From Pseudomonas oryzicola (GTDB taxonomy: Bacteria > Pseudomonadota > Gammaproteobacteria > Pseudomonadales > Pseudomonadaceae): DNA of 64,000 bases. This document shows, one piece after another, positions 31,323 to 41,108 of the stretch. The notes under the pieces were generated by a model, which did no database searches, had not been told where the DNA came from, and saw only the letters and a list, made by a program, of their open reading frames with translations. The first letter of the stretch is position 1. Each line of letters begins with the position of its first letter. Both the position numbers and the translations under genes were made by a program. The stretch lies in contig NZ_JABWRZ020000001.1 in NCBI RefSeq assembly GCF_014269185.2, positions 645,001 to 709,000 on the forward strand, read 5' to 3'.

Positions 31323-31487
31323 GGTGATGAGCGGGACGGTTCGCCCGGTTTTGCCCCGAATTGAACCTCAATCACAGGAAAATCCCCCGACTGCGACCAT
31401 ACGTCATTGCCCCGAGCCCCCCCAGTGGGCGAAAATGGCCGCCTTTTTTCGTGACACCACCTATTCAAGCCCCCCAGGAGATCAGCG

Positions 31488-33485
31488 ATGCCCAGCCGTC
31501 GTGAACGTGCCAACGCCATTCGTGCCCTCAGCATGGATGCCGTGCAAAAGGCCAACAGCGGCCACCCAGGTGCCCCCATGGGCATGGCGGATATCGCCGA
31601 AGTGCTTTGGCGCGACTATCTGAAGCACAACCCGAGCAACCCGAACTTCGTCGACCGCGACCGCTTCGTGCTGTCCAACGGCCACGGTTCGATGCTGATC
31701 TACTCGCTGCTGCACCTGACCGGCTACGACCTGTCGATCGACGACCTCAAGGCCTTCCGCCAGCTGCACAGCCGCACCCCGGGCCACCCGGAATACGGCT
31801 ACACCCCGGGCGTCGAGACCACCACCGGCCCGCTCGGCCAGGGTATCGCCAACGCCGTGGGCTTCGCCCTGGCCGAAAAAGTGCTCGCCGCCCAGTTCAA
31901 CCGTGACGGCCACACCATCGTCGACCACAACACCTATGTGTTCCTCGGCGACGGCTGCATGATGGAAGGTATTTCCCACGAGGTTGCCTCGCTGGCCGGC
32001 ACTCTTGGCCTGAACAAGCTGATCGCCTTCTACGACGACAATGGCATCTCCATCGACGGCGAAGTGCACGGCTGGTTCACCGATAACACCCCGGCGCGCT
32101 TCGAAGCGTACAACTGGCAGGTGATCCGCAATGTCGACGGCCATGACGCCGACGAGATCAAGACCGCCATCGAGACCGCCCGCAAGAGCGATCGCCCGAC
32201 CCTGATCTGCTGCAAGACCATCATCGGTTTCGGCTCGCCGAACAAGCAGGGCAAGGAAGACTGCCACGGCGCCCCGCTGGGCAACGACGAAATCGCCCTG
32301 GCCCGCCAGGCGCTGAACTGGAACCATGGCCCGTTCGAAGTCCCGGCCGACATCTATGCCGAGTGGGACGCCAAGGCTGCCGGCGCCAAGGCTGAAGCCG
32401 AGTGGAACCAGCGTTTCGAGGCCTATACCAAGGCCTATCCAGAGCTGGCTGCCGAGTTCCAGCGTCGTGCTGCCGGCGAGCTGCCGGCCGATTTCAGCGA
32501 GAAGGCCCAGGCCTACATCAACGAAGTGGCCGCCAAAGGCGAAACCATCGCCAGCCGCAAGGCCAGCCAGAACGCCCTGAACGCCTTCGGCCCGCTGCTG
32601 CCGGAATTCCTCGGTGGTTCGGCCGACCTGGCCGGTTCCAACCTGACTCTGTGGAAGGGCTGCAAGGGTGTCGAAGCCAACGATGCCAGCGGCAACTACG
32701 TGTTCTACGGTGTGCGTGAGTTCGGCATGACCGCCATCATGAACGGCGTTGCCCTGCATGGTGGCCTGGTACCTTACGGCGCGACCTTCCTGATGTTCAT
32801 GGAATACGCCCGCAACGCCGTGCGCATGTCGGCGCTGATGAAGCAGCGCGTGATCCACGTCTATACCCACGACTCCATTGGCCTGGGCGAAGATGGCCCG
32901 ACCCACCAGCCGATCGAGCAACTGACCAGCCTGCGCAGCACGCCGAACCTGGACACCTGGCGCCCGGCCGACGCGGTGGAGTCCGCGGTGTCCTGGAAAT
33001 ACGCCCTGGAGCGCAAGGACGGTCCTTCGGCACTGATCTTCTCGCGCCAGAACCTGCAGCACCAGGCGCGTGACGCCCATCAGATCGCCGCCATCAGCCG
33101 CGGCGGCTACGTGCTCAAGGACTGCGCCGGCGAGCCTGAACTGATCCTGATCGCCACCGGTTCGGAAGTGGGCCTGGCGGTTCAGGCGTTCGACAAGCTG
33201 ACCGAGCAAGGCCGCAAGGTGCGCGTGGTTTCCATGCCGTGCACCAGTGTGTTCGATGCCCAGGATGCTGCCTACAAGCAGTCGGTATTGCCGCTGGAAG
33301 TGGGGGCGCGCATCGCCATCGAAGCCGCCCATGCCGACTTCTGGTACAAGTACGTTGGCCTGGAAGGTCGCGTCATTGGCATGACCACCTATGGTGAGTC
33401 GGCGCCGGCTTCGGCACTGTTCGAAGAGTTCGGCTTCACCGTGGAGAACATCCTCGGTACTGCCGAAGAGCTGCTGGAAGACTGA
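31488..33485 (+). CDS. tktA: Transketolase
   Basis: A 665-residue thiamine diphosphate enzyme transferring two-carbon ketol units in the pentose phosphate pathway. Motifs: N-terminal [20 protein letters not shown], the ThDP/Mg site [13 protein letters not shown] with downstream Asn in [11 protein letters not shown], and [20 protein letters not shown] with the catalytic Glu/His region. Length is standard. CAGGAG lies about seven bases before the ATG. It heads a plus-strand run tkt-epd-pgk-lipoprotein-mliC-fba and is divergent from the SAM-cycle regulator across 229 bp that include its operator. Confidence 0.97.
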   Translation: MPSRRERANAIRALSMDAVQKANSGHPGAPMGMADIAEVLWRDYLKHNPSNPNFVDRDRFVLSNGHGSMLIYSLLHLTGYDLSIDDLKAFRQLHSRTPGHPEYGYTPGVETTTGPLGQGIANAVGFALAEKVLAAQFNRDGHTIVDHNTYVFLGDGCMMEGISHEVASLAGTLGLNKLIAFYDDNGISIDGEVHGWFTDNTPARFEAYNWQVIRNVDGHDADEIKTAIETARKSDRPTLICCKTIIGFGSPNKQGKEDCHGAPLGNDEIALARQALNWNHGPFEVPADIYAEWDAKAAGAKAEAEWNQRFEAYTKAYPELAAEFQRRAAGELPADFSEKAQAYINEVAAKGETIASRKASQNALNAFGPLLPEFLGGSADLAGSNLTLWKGCKGVEANDASGNYVFYGVREFGMTAIMNGVALHGGLVPYGATFLMFMEYARNAVRMSALMKQRVIHVYTHDSIGLGEDGPTHQPIEQLTSLRSTPNLDTWRPADAVESAVSWKYALERKDGPSALIFSRQNLQHQARDAHQIAAISRGGYVLKDCAGEPELILIATGSEVGLAVQAFDKLTEQGRKVRVVSMPCTSVFDAQDAAYKQSVLPLEVGARIAIEAAHADFWYKYVGLEGRVIGMTTYGESAPASALFEEFGFTVENILGTAEELLED

Positions 33486-33545
33486 TGTAAATATGGAGGG
33501 CAGTGACGCTCTCCAGGTCGTGCAAGGGGAGGGCTTCGCCCTCCG

Positions 33546-33617
33546 TCGCGACACAAGGCCGCTTCTACAGGGTACTGCGCATGCAGGGCCCTCGTAGGAG
33601 CGGCCTTGTGTCGCGAT
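33546..33617. repeat. Inverted REP pair between tkt and epd
   Basis: Unit GCGACACAAGGCCGCTTCTACAGG (33546-33571 area) faces its inverse GTAGGAGCGGCCTTGTGTCGC (33593-33617 area) about 20 bases away. The two outer arms are long perfect complements, so a large cruciform or RNA stem is possible and may separate tkt expression from the downstream genes. Confidence 0.8.
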
Positions 33618-33664
33618 GGCCCGCAACGCGGCCCCAAAGCCATCATGCGTTAGCGAGGCAACGA

Positions 33665-34726
33665 ATGTCCCACCTGCGTCCCTACAAAGTTGCACTCAAC
33701 GGTTATGGCCGTATCGGCCGCTGTGTCCTGCGCGCGCTGTTCGAGCGGGGGGCGAAGGCCGGTTTCGAGATCGTCGCGCTGAACGACCTGGCCGACCAGG
33801 CCAGTCTGGAATACCTGACACGCTTCGACTCCACCCACGGGCGTTTTCCCGGTGAGGTGAAGGTCGATGGCGACTGCCTGCATATCAATGGCGACTGCGT
33901 GAAAGTGATGCGCAGTGCCACCCCTGAAGGCATCGACTGGGCCGCTTTGGGCATCGACCTGGTGCTGGAGTGCTCCGGCGCCTACCACACCCGCGCCGAT
34001 GGCCAGCGCTTCCTCGACGCCGGCGCACCGCGGGTGCTGTTCTCGCAGCCGATGGCCAGCGAGGTCGACGTCGACGCCACGGTGGTCTACGGCATCAACC
34101 AGGCCTGCCTGACTGGCCATGAGCGCCTGGTGTCCAACGCCTCTTGCACCACCAATTGCGGCGTGCCGCTGTTGCGCGTACTGGACCAGGCGTTCGGTAT
34201 CGAGTACGTACAGATCACCACCATCCATTCGGCGATGAACGACCAGCCGGTGATCGACGCCTATCACCACGAGGACCTACGCCGCACGCGTTCGGCCTTC
34301 CAGTCGGTGATCCCGGTGTCCACTGGTCTGGCGCGTGGCATCGAGCGCCTGCTTCCGGAACTTGCCGGGCGAATCCAGGCCAAAGCGGTACGCGTACCGA
34401 CCGTCAACGTCTCGTGCCTGGACATCACCCTGCAGACCGCCCGCGATACCAGCGCGGCCGAGGTCAACCGGGTGTTGCGCGAGGCGGCGCTGGAAGGCCC
34501 GCTGAAAGGCTTGCTGGCCTATACCGAATTGCCGCATGCCAGCTGTGATTTCAACCATGACCCCCATTCGGCGATCGTCGATGCCAGCCAGACCCGTGTT
34601 TGCGGCCCGCGCCTGGTGAACCTGCTGGCCTGGTTCGACAACGAATGGGGGTTTGCCAACCGTATGCTCGACGTTGCCGAACACTATCTGCACGTCGTCC
34701 ACCCCACCTGCAACAAACAGCCCTGA
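33665..34726 (+). CDS. epd: Erythrose-4-phosphate dehydrogenase / GapB-type glyceraldehyde-3-phosphate dehydrogenase
   Basis: A 353-residue NAD(P)-dependent dehydrogenase of the GAPDH superfamily. The N-terminal Rossmann motif is ALNGYGRIGRCVLRA; the catalytic Cys is in SNASCTTNCGVPLL; the C-terminal WFDNEWGFANRM is also conserved. In this position (after tkt, before pgk) and with its Epd-like sequence, oxidation of erythrose 4-phosphate towards pyridoxal phosphate is the usual assignment, though some GapB enzymes work on glyceraldehyde 3-phosphate. The start at 33665 has GAGG upstream; a 54-codon in-frame extension would cross the REP pair and is rejected. Confidence 0.9.
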   Translation: MSHLRPYKVALNGYGRIGRCVLRALFERGAKAGFEIVALNDLADQASLEYLTRFDSTHGRFPGEVKVDGDCLHINGDCVKVMRSATPEGIDWAALGIDLVLECSGAYHTRADGQRFLDAGAPRVLFSQPMASEVDVDATVVYGINQACLTGHERLVSNASCTTNCGVPLLRVLDQAFGIEYVQITTIHSAMNDQPVIDAYHHEDLRRTRSAFQSVIPVSTGLARGIERLLPELAGRIQAKAVRVPTVNVSCLDITLQTARDTSAAEVNRVLREAALEGPLKGLLAYTELPHASCDFNHDPHSAIVDASQTRVCGPRLVNLLAWFDNEWGFANRMLDVAEHYLHVVHPTCNKQP

Positions 34727-34738
34727 AGGACTGCATTC

Positions 34739-35902
34739 ATGACCGTGTTGAAGATGACCGACCTCGACCTGCAAGGTAAACGCGTACTGATCCGCGAAGA
34801 CCTCAACGTGCCTGTGAAGGACGGTGTGGTTGCCAGCGATGCGCGTATCCTGGCAGCGCTGCCGACCATCAAGCTGGCCCTGGAGAAAGGCGCGGCGGTA
34901 ATGGTCTGCTCGCACCTGGGCCGTCCGACCGAAGGTGAATTTTCGGCCGAGAACAGCCTCAAGCCAGTTGCCGACTACCTGAGCAAGGCCCTGGGCCGTG
35001 ATGTGCCGCTGATTGCCGACTACCTTGATGGTGTCGAGGTCCAGGCCGGTTCCCTGGTGCTGTTCGAGAACGTGCGCTTCAACAAGGGCGAGAAGAAGAA
35101 CGCCGACGAGCTGGCGCAGAAATACGCTGCCCTGTGCGACGTGTTCGTCATGGACGCTTTCGGTACCGCCCACCGCGCCGAAGGTTCGACCCACGGTGTT
35201 GCCAAGTTCGCCAAGGTCGCTGCTGCCGGCCCGCTGCTGGCTGCCGAGCTGGATGCCCTGGGCAAGGCCCTGAAAGCCCCGGCCAAGCCGATGGCCGCCA
35301 TCGTTGCCGGCTCCAAGGTGTCCACCAAGCTGGACGTGCTGAACAGCCTGAGCGCAGTCTGCGACCAGCTGATCGTCGGCGGCGGCATCGCCAACACCTT
35401 CCTGGCCGCCGCCGGCCACCCAGTGGGCAAGTCGCTGTACGAGCCTGACCTGGTCGACACTGCCAAGGCCATCGCTGCCAAGGTGAGCGTGCCTCTGCCG
35501 GTCGACGTGGTGGTTGCCAAGGAATTTGCCGAGAGCGCCGAAGCCACCGTCAAGGCCATCGCCGACGTTGCCGCTGACGACATGATCCTGGACATCGGCC
35601 CGCAAACCGCAGCCAACTTCGCCGAGCTGCTGAAGTCGTCGAAAACCATCCTGTGGAACGGCCCGGTCGGTGTGTTCGAGTTCGACCAGTTCGGCAATGG
35701 CACCAAGGTGCTGGCCAAGGCCATCGCCGACAGCGCGGCATTCTCCATCGCCGGCGGCGGTGACACCTTGGCTGCAATCGACAAGTATGGCGTTGGCGCC
35801 GATATCTCCTACATTTCTACCGGTGGTGGCGCCTTCCTCGAGTTCGTCGAGGGCAAGGTCCTGCCGGCCGTGGCAATTCTGGAAGAGCGGGCCAAGGCCT
35901 GA
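34739..35902 (+). CDS. pgk: Phosphoglycerate kinase
   Basis: A 387-residue glycolytic enzyme moving phosphate between 1,3-bisphosphoglycerate and ADP. Motifs: early [29 protein letters not shown] substrate loop, [13 protein letters not shown], the [12 protein letters not shown] hinge region and the C-terminal [14 protein letters not shown] nucleotide site. It starts 12 bases after epd and its stop overlaps the ATG at 35902. The protein seems complete and typical. Confidence 0.97.
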   Translation: MTVLKMTDLDLQGKRVLIREDLNVPVKDGVVASDARILAALPTIKLALEKGAAVMVCSHLGRPTEGEFSAENSLKPVADYLSKALGRDVPLIADYLDGVEVQAGSLVLFENVRFNKGEKKNADELAQKYAALCDVFVMDAFGTAHRAEGSTHGVAKFAKVAAAGPLLAAELDALGKALKAPAKPMAAIVAGSKVSTKLDVLNSLSAVCDQLIVGGGIANTFLAAAGHPVGKSLYEPDLVDTAKAIAAKVSVPLPVDVVVAKEFAESAEATVKAIADVAADDMILDIGPQTAANFAELLKSSKTILWNGPVGVFEFDQFGNGTKVLAKAIADSAAFSIAGGGDTLAAIDKYGVGADISYISTGGGAFLEFVEGKVLPAVAILEERAKA

Positions 35903-35934
35903 TGACGTCGGCGCTTGGCAAAGGGAGTGGCCTG

Positions 35935-36153
35935 ATGGTCAAGCAATTGCCTGTGATGATGCTGGCTGGCCTGCTGAGCGCCTGCGCCGGCAGCCCGGCC
36001 TCGGACAGCGACCCGGCGCAGCCGCCCAAAGGTGGCTGCTACCAGTCCGAGTGGCAAGCCGAGACCGTGCCGGTCATCAGCAAGCGCGTGGGCCCGGAAG
36101 GCCTTGAGAAGTACGATGAAGACCACCAGCGCAAGGCGCCGGGTTGCCCTTGA
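35935..36153 (+). CDS. Small lipoprotein of unknown function
   Basis: A 72-residue predicted lipoprotein. The signal peptide MVKQLPVMMLAGLLSACAGS has a lipobox LSAC at residue 17. The mature part is short, with GGCYQSEWQAETVPVISKR and a final Cys. I do not recognise the family. The ATG at 35935 is preferred because GGGAG lies six to seven bases before it. An alternative ATG at 35902 overlaps the pgk stop and would add 11 residues ahead of the signal. It sits between pgk and an MliC-like gene, likely in the same transcript. Confidence 0.7.
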   Translation: MVKQLPVMMLAGLLSACAGSPASDSDPAQPPKGGCYQSEWQAETVPVISKRVGPEGLEKYDEDHQRKAPGCP

Positions 36154-36216
36154 GCGCGGCGTTTCGTCGGGCCAGGCAACCAAGCGACCGCTGTGTGGTC
36201 ATCTAGAGGATATGCA

Positions 36217-36546
36217 ATGAAAGCGCTTTTGGCCGTGACGGCCCTGGCGACACTGGCAGGATGCTCGCTGCTGCAGCCGGCGCAACCCGCCCCGGCAGAC
36301 GACTGGACCCGTTGGGTCTGCGACAGCCAGGCTGAGGTGTTGTGGCGCTTCGCCGATGCGCAACGTGACCAGGTCGATGTACGCCTGGGTGGCGGCGACC
36401 AGGTCTACCGGCTCAAGGCCGAGCCCGGTGCATCGGGTACGCTGTACAGCGATGGCATGCTGGCCTTCCACACCAAGGGCGAAGAGGGCCTGGTGTATTG
36501 GGTGGCGACCAACGATCTGATTGGGCGGGGCTGCAAGGCACCGTGA
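36217..36546 (+). CDS. MliC-like lipoprotein (lysozyme inhibitor family)
   Basis: A 109-residue lipoprotein with signal [16 protein letters not shown] (lipobox LAGC). The mature domain has the MliC pattern: [11 protein letters not shown] early, then [25 protein letters not shown], corresponding to the SASGARY ... FWxKG core that contacts c-type lysozyme, and a final Cys that can pair with the first. It should act at the outer membrane or in the periplasm against host lysozyme, or bind other ligands. The start at 36217 is set by the lipoprotein signal and the AGAGGA nearby. Confidence 0.82.
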   Translation: MKALLAVTALATLAGCSLLQPAQPAPADDWTRWVCDSQAEVLWRFADAQRDQVDVRLGGGDQVYRLKAEPGASGTLYSDGMLAFHTKGEEGLVYWVATNDLIGRGCKAP

Positions 36547-36646
36547 CTGGCCGGGCCGCGAGGGTGGCCCACACAACTTGAACAGCAACCGCCCCTGCGG
36601 CAGGCTTGCACGAAACAAACGACGCTTGTCGGGAGAGAGATACACA

Positions 36647-37711
36647 ATGGCACTCATTAGCATGCGCCAGATGCTGGACCACGCCGCCGAGTTCGGTTAC
36701 GGCGTACCAGCTTTCAACGTCAACAACCTCGAGCAGATGCGCGCCATCATGGAAGCGGCCGACAAGACCGACTCCCCGGTGATCGTCCAGGCTTCGGCCG
36801 GTGCTCGCAAATACGCCGGTGCCCCGTTCCTGCGTCACCTGATCCTGGCTGCCATCGAAGAATTCCCGCACATCCCGGTGTGCATGCACCAGGACCACGG
36901 TACCAGCCCTGATGTCTGCCAACGTTCGATCCAGCTGGGCTTCAGCTCGGTGATGATGGACGGCTCGCTGGGTGAGGACGGCAAGACCCCGACCGACTAC
37001 GAGTACAACGTACGCGTTACCCAGCAGACCGTTGCCATGGCTCACGCCTGCGGCGTTTCGGTAGAAGGCGAGCTGGGCTGCCTGGGTTCGCTGGAAACCG
37101 GCATGGCCGGTGAAGAAGACGGCATCGGCGCCGAAGGCGTGCTGGACCACAGCCAGATGCTGACCGACCCTGAAGAGGCTGCGGACTTCGTCAAGAAGAC
37201 CCAGGTCGACGCCCTGGCGATCGCCATCGGTACCAGCCACGGTGCCTACAAGTTCACCAAGCCACCAACCGGTGACGTGCTGGCGATCGACCGCATCAAG
37301 GAAATCCACAAGCGCATCCCCAACACCCACCTGGTGATGCACGGTTCGTCCTCGGTACCGCAGGAGTGGCTGGCGATCATCAACCAGTACGGCGGCGACA
37401 TCAAGGAAACCTATGGTGTGCCGGTCGAGGAAATCGTCGAAGGTATCAAGTACGGTGTGCGCAAGGTCAACATCGACACCGACCTGCGTCTGGCTTCCAC
37501 CGGTGCCATCCGCCGCTACATGGCCATGCACCCGAGCGAGTTCGACCCACGCAAGTTCTTCGCCGAGACCGTGAAGGCCATGCGTGATGTGTGCATCGCC
37601 CGCTACGAAGCTTTCGGCACCGCTGGCAATGCCTCGAAGATCAAGCCGATCTCCCTGGAAGGCATGTTCCAGCGCTACGCCAAGGGCGAACTGGCCGCCA
37701 AGGTCAACTGA
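36647..37711 (+). CDS. fba: Class II fructose-1,6-bisphosphate aldolase (Calvin type)
   Basis: A 354-residue zinc-dependent aldolase. Metal and catalytic motifs: [16 protein letters not shown] (zinc His and catalytic Asp), [23 protein letters not shown] and [10 protein letters not shown]. It cleaves or forms fructose bisphosphate; together with tkt, epd and pgk it makes this segment a central carbon cluster in an organism relying on Entner-Doudoroff and gluconeogenic flow. GGGAGAGA lies upstream of the ATG at 36647; an in-frame upstream extension is not supported. It ends at an intrinsic terminator. Confidence 0.96.
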   Translation: MALISMRQMLDHAAEFGYGVPAFNVNNLEQMRAIMEAADKTDSPVIVQASAGARKYAGAPFLRHLILAAIEEFPHIPVCMHQDHGTSPDVCQRSIQLGFSSVMMDGSLGEDGKTPTDYEYNVRVTQQTVAMAHACGVSVEGELGCLGSLETGMAGEEDGIGAEGVLDHSQMLTDPEEAADFVKKTQVDALAIAIGTSHGAYKFTKPPTGDVLAIDRIKEIHKRIPNTHLVMHGSSSVPQEWLAIINQYGGDIKETYGVPVEEIVEGIKYGVRKVNIDTDLRLASTGAIRRYMAMHPSEFDPRKFFAETVKAMRDVCIARYEAFGTAGNASKIKPISLEGMFQRYAKGELAAKVN

Positions 37712-37725
37712 TCGACTGGCAACAC

Positions 37726-37753
37726 GAAAAACCCGCAGAAATGCGGGTTTTTC
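37726..37753 (+). terminator. Intrinsic terminator of fba
   Basis: AAAAACCCGCA and TGCGGGTTTTT pair over a GAAA loop, with the right arm itself ending in a five-T run. Placed 15 bases after the fba stop. Confidence 0.92.
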
Positions 37754-37957
37754 ATTTCTCGGGTTCAGAAATTGCTGCTGCTGTGCAGGCGTGGCGCTAC
37801 AGGCGCTCCATAAAACACGGCGAACCGACCGTTAGTCGGCTACGGTACAGTTAAGTACCTGATAGCGTTCTGATTGCATTGCGCGTTATTCGCGTAGAGC
37901 TAGAGTACTAATGGATCCAAGTGTATTTTGAAGTCGGTCACATAATAGAGAAGCAGC

Positions 37958-40084
37958 ATGGATGGCGCTCCCGCTCTACCACAGCCACTGGATGGCAATT
38001 CGGTTCTCCTGGTGGTAGACGATTACCCCGAGAACCTCATCAGCATGCGGGCATTGCTGGCCCGTCAGGATTGGCAGGTATTAACGGCAAGTTCGGGTAT
38101 GGAAGCCTTGAACGCATTGCTCGAACATGAAGTCGATCTGGTCTTGCTGGATGTACAGATGCCGGAAATGGATGGCTTTGAAGTCGCCCGGCTGATGCGC
38201 GGCAGCCAGCGTACCCGGCTGACGCCGATCATCTTCCTCACCGCCAACGAACAGTCCGAAGCGGCCGTGCTCAAAGGCTATGCCAGCGGCGCCGTGGACT
38301 ACATGTTCAAGCCGTTCGACCCACAGATCCTCAAGCCCAAGGTCCAGGCCCTGCTCGAGCAGCAGCGTAACCGGCGCATGCTGCAACGCCTGACCCGTGA
38401 GCTGGAAGCCGCCACGGCGTTCAATGCGTCGATCCTGGAAAATGCCGCCGAGGGCATCCTGGTAGTGGATGCGCAAGGCATCATCAGCTTTGCCAACCCG
38501 GCCATATCCAACCTGTTGTCCACGCCGGTAGCACAGCTGCAGGGCGCTCGCCTGCTCGATCTGGTGCAACTGGCCACTGCCAGCCTGTGGGAGGACTCGG
38601 GCTTCTACCAGGCCTACCTGGGCAGGCAGATCTTCCGTGTGCATGATGCCCAACTGCGTACCTCTGGCGGTGAGCTGCTGCCCGTGGCGTTGTCCTGTGC
38701 ACCGCTGCCGGTCGACCAGCAGGCGATGGTGGTGACGGTGCTGGACATGTCGGTGGTGCGCAACCTGCACCAGCAGCTGGAATACCAGGCCGTGACCGAC
38801 CCGCTCACCGGCCTGCTCAACCGCCGCGGTTTTTACCAGGCCGCCGAAGGCGCGCTGTTGCGCAATGAGCGCTCGGACAAGTCGCAGGCGTTGATGTACA
38901 TGGACCTGGATGGCTTCAAGCGTATCAACGACTCGCTTGGCCACGACGCGGGTGACCGGGTGTTGCGCTGGGTCGCCGAGCAGCTCAAGGACTGCCTGGG
39001 CAGCGAGGCGCTGCTCGCACGCATGGGTGGTGATGAATTCACCGCGCTGTTCGACGGCCTGCCGTATCCGGAGCAGGCCGGGCGTTATGCCGAGCGGCTG
39101 TTGGAACGCGTTTCCATCAGCCACGAGGTGGACGGCTTCGATGTGTGCCTTGGGGTCAGCATCGGCATCGCTACCTACCCGGACTGCGGGGCCAGCGTCG
39201 AAGGCCTGTTGCGCGCCGCCGATGCGGCGATGTACGCGGCCAAGCAAGCGGGGCGCCAGCAGTACCGCTTCTACGACCAGGAACTCAATGGCCGTGCGCG
39301 TTCTCGGCTGATGCTGGAAGACAGCGTACGTGCGGCTATCGAGCAGCAGGACTTCACCCTGGTGTACCAGCCGCAGGTCGCCTTCGCTGACGGTCACCTG
39401 CGTGGTTTCGAAGCGTTGTTGCGCTGGCAGCACCCCAGTGTTGGCGATGTGCCGCCCGGGTTGTTCATTCCGCTGCTGGAAGAAGCGCGCCTGATCAACC
39501 GCCTGGCCAGCTGGATCTACCGTCAGGGTGCGGCCCAGCGCCAGGCCTGGTGCCAGCGCTTTGCTGCAGACCTGGTGCTGGGTATCAGCCTGAGCCGTGC
39601 GCAATTCGTCATGCCGGGCCTGGTCGAGGAGTTGCAGCGGGTGATCCAGCTTTACCAGCTGGACCCGGCACAGCTGGAAGTGGAGGTGGCGGAAACTTCG
39701 TTGATGTACAACATCGATGCGGCGGTAAAACAGATCCACCGCTTGCGCGAGCTGGGTGTGCGGGTGGCGCTGGATGATTTTGGTGCCGGTGACTGTTCGT
39801 TGCGCATGTTGCGCGACCTGCCGATCGATACGCTCAAACTCGACCGCCATCTGGTGGCGCGCCTGCCCGACTCGGCGATGGATGCCGCGCTGGTGCGCAG
39901 CGTTATCAGCCTGTGCGCCGACTATTGCATCACGGTGATCGCCGAAGGCGTGGAAACCCCGGTCCAGGCGGCCTGGCTGAAGGCCAATGGTTGCCAGTAC
40001 GTGCAGGGTTTCCTGGTGGCTTACCCGATGACCGCAGCGGATGCCAGCAGTTTCCCGGCGATTTTCTCCTGGCCAAAGCCTTGA
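37958..40084 (+). CDS. Response regulator with PAS, GGDEF and EAL domains
   Basis: A 708-residue soluble cyclic-di-GMP protein. A receiver domain (phosphoacceptor Asp65 in LVLLDVQMPEMDG) is followed by a PAS domain (about 150-270). The GGDEF domain has an intact motif at 357-361 (RMGGDEF) but no RxxD inhibitory site. The EAL domain has Glu485 in GFEALLRW, DDFGAG and LKLD. The Asn of the usual NLS metal-site motif is Ser544 (GISLSRAQF), so phosphodiesterase activity may be weak. Signal input would come from an unlinked kinase. It stands alone between the fba terminator and the metallopeptidase gene. Confidence 0.92.
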   Translation: MDGAPALPQPLDGNSVLLVVDDYPENLISMRALLARQDWQVLTASSGMEALNALLEHEVDLVLLDVQMPEMDGFEVARLMRGSQRTRLTPIIFLTANEQSEAAVLKGYASGAVDYMFKPFDPQILKPKVQALLEQQRNRRMLQRLTRELEAATAFNASILENAAEGILVVDAQGIISFANPAISNLLSTPVAQLQGARLLDLVQLATASLWEDSGFYQAYLGRQIFRVHDAQLRTSGGELLPVALSCAPLPVDQQAMVVTVLDMSVVRNLHQQLEYQAVTDPLTGLLNRRGFYQAAEGALLRNERSDKSQALMYMDLDGFKRINDSLGHDAGDRVLRWVAEQLKDCLGSEALLARMGGDEFTALFDGLPYPEQAGRYAERLLERVSISHEVDGFDVCLGVSIGIATYPDCGASVEGLLRAADAAMYAAKQAGRQQYRFYDQELNGRARSRLMLEDSVRAAIEQQDFTLVYQPQVAFADGHLRGFEALLRWQHPSVGDVPPGLFIPLLEEARLINRLASWIYRQGAAQRQAWCQRFAADLVLGISLSRAQFVMPGLVEELQRVIQLYQLDPAQLEVEVAETSLMYNIDAAVKQIHRLRELGVRVALDDFGAGDCSLRMLRDLPIDTLKLDRHLVARLPDSAMDAALVRSVISLCADYCITVIAEGVETPVQAAWLKANGCQYVQGFLVAYPMTAADASSFPAIFSWPKP

Positions 40085-40123
40085 TTGGCTAGAATCGGCA
40101 TTCGCCATACCGAAAGCCGCGCC

Positions 40124-40624
40124 ATGACTGTATTACGTTACCTGCAAGCCTACCCTCCGCACCTGCAGCAGCAGGTGCGGCAGATGATCGACAGCGACCG
40201 CCTGGGCGAATATCTGCAGCGCCGTTACCCTGACCGCCATGATGTACAAAGCGACAAGGCGCTGTACGGCTATGCCCAGGATCTGCGCCAGCAATACCTG
40301 CGCAGCGCGCCGAACCTGGACAAGGTGCTGTTCGACAATCGCCTCGACTTGACCCACCGGGCCCTGGGCCTGAACACGGCGATATCAAGGGTGCAGGGTG
40401 GCAAGCTCAAGGCGAAGAAGGAAATCCGCATTGCCTCGCTGTTCAAGGAGGCGGCGCCGCAATTCTTGCGCATGATCGTGGTGCACGAACTGGCACACCT
40501 GCGCGAGCGTGATCACAACAAGGCGTTCTACCAGCTCTGCCAGCACATGGAGCCGGACTACCACCAACTGGAATTCGACCTGCGCGTCTACCTGACCTAT
40601 CGGGAGCTGCCGGGCAACTGTTAA
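40124..40624 (+). CDS. YgjP-like zinc metallopeptidase domain protein
   Basis: A 166-residue soluble protein with VVHELAHLRERDHNKAFY, an HExxH zinc motif followed by a third His five residues later, as in YgjP/DUF45 proteins. Upstream is a helical region with PHLQQQVRQMID. Family members are predicted metallopeptidases of unknown substrate. The start at 40124 is the first Met after a short gap behind the c-di-GMP gene. A 12-base gap separates it from the small winged-helix gene, so the two are probably cotranscribed. Confidence 0.82.
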   Translation: MTVLRYLQAYPPHLQQQVRQMIDSDRLGEYLQRRYPDRHDVQSDKALYGYAQDLRQQYLRSAPNLDKVLFDNRLDLTHRALGLNTAISRVQGGKLKAKKEIRIASLFKEAAPQFLRMIVVHELAHLRERDHNKAFYQLCQHMEPDYHQLEFDLRVYLTYRELPGNC

Positions 40625-40636
40625 GGACCATGCAGC

Positions 40637-40933
40637 ATGGAAGTGAGCAAGACCAAGAGCAGCTTCTACCGCCGTCTGTACGTGGCGTGGCTGATCGACA
40701 GCCAGACCGCGACCAGCGTGCCCGCCCTGATGGAGGCCACCGGCATGCCACGGCGCACCGCCCAGGACACCATCGCCGCGCTGGCCGATCTGGATATCGT
40801 CTGCGAGTTCGAGCAGCAGGCAGGCGCGCGCAATCATGCCGGGCACTATCGCATTCATGACTGGGGGGCGATCGACAAGCAGTGGATCATCCGGCACTTG
40901 CGGCAGATCCGCGAAGTGCTGGGTTACCCTTGA
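40637..40933 (+). CDS. Small winged-helix DNA-binding-like protein
   Basis: A 98-residue protein with a helix-turn-helix-like segment: TSVPALMEATGMPRRTAQDTIAALADLDIV, where PRRTAQDTIAAL would be the recognition helix, followed by a wing (HAGHYRIHDWG). No sensor domain is present. It may be a regulator or a nucleic-acid-associated partner of the preceding metallopeptidase, with which it appears to form a two-gene unit. Target unknown. AAGGA lies nine bases upstream of the chosen ATG. Confidence 0.65.
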   Translation: MEVSKTKSSFYRRLYVAWLIDSQTATSVPALMEATGMPRRTAQDTIAALADLDIVCEFEQQAGARNHAGHYRIHDWGAIDKQWIIRHLRQIREVLGYP

Positions 40934-40978
40934 ACAATCCGGGTCGTATGCGCAATGTTGCGCCCTGAATATGTGCTT

Positions 40979-41013
40979 CGGCCAAAATAGAGGCTAAATG
41001 ACACTATTGGCCG
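40979..41013. promoter_or_regulatory. Inverted repeat upstream of the second binding-protein gene
   Basis: CGGCCAA-AA-TAG (40979-40990) and CTATTGGCCG (41004-41013) form a ten-pair stem with a two-base bulge and a 13-base loop. It sits about 100 bp before the gene start and could be an operator or leader hairpin. Function is unknown. Confidence 0.35.
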
Positions 41014-41108
41014 CTGTCCTGAACACAGCCTTTGTGTAATCTCATCGGCAGTTGCGAAGAAGACCGCCCTGACAATGTGTGCTCCCTCATTGCGAAAAGG
41101 ACTTGAGC

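Noticed and set aside
31482..33695. Minus-strand open frame of 737 codons opposite tkt
   Set aside because: Shadow of the transketolase gene with no ribosome site and no known motif.
38081..40108. Minus-strand 675-codon frame opposite the GGDEF-EAL gene
   Set aside because: Shadow frame of a well-supported gene; composition is atypical (Gln, His, Arg rich).
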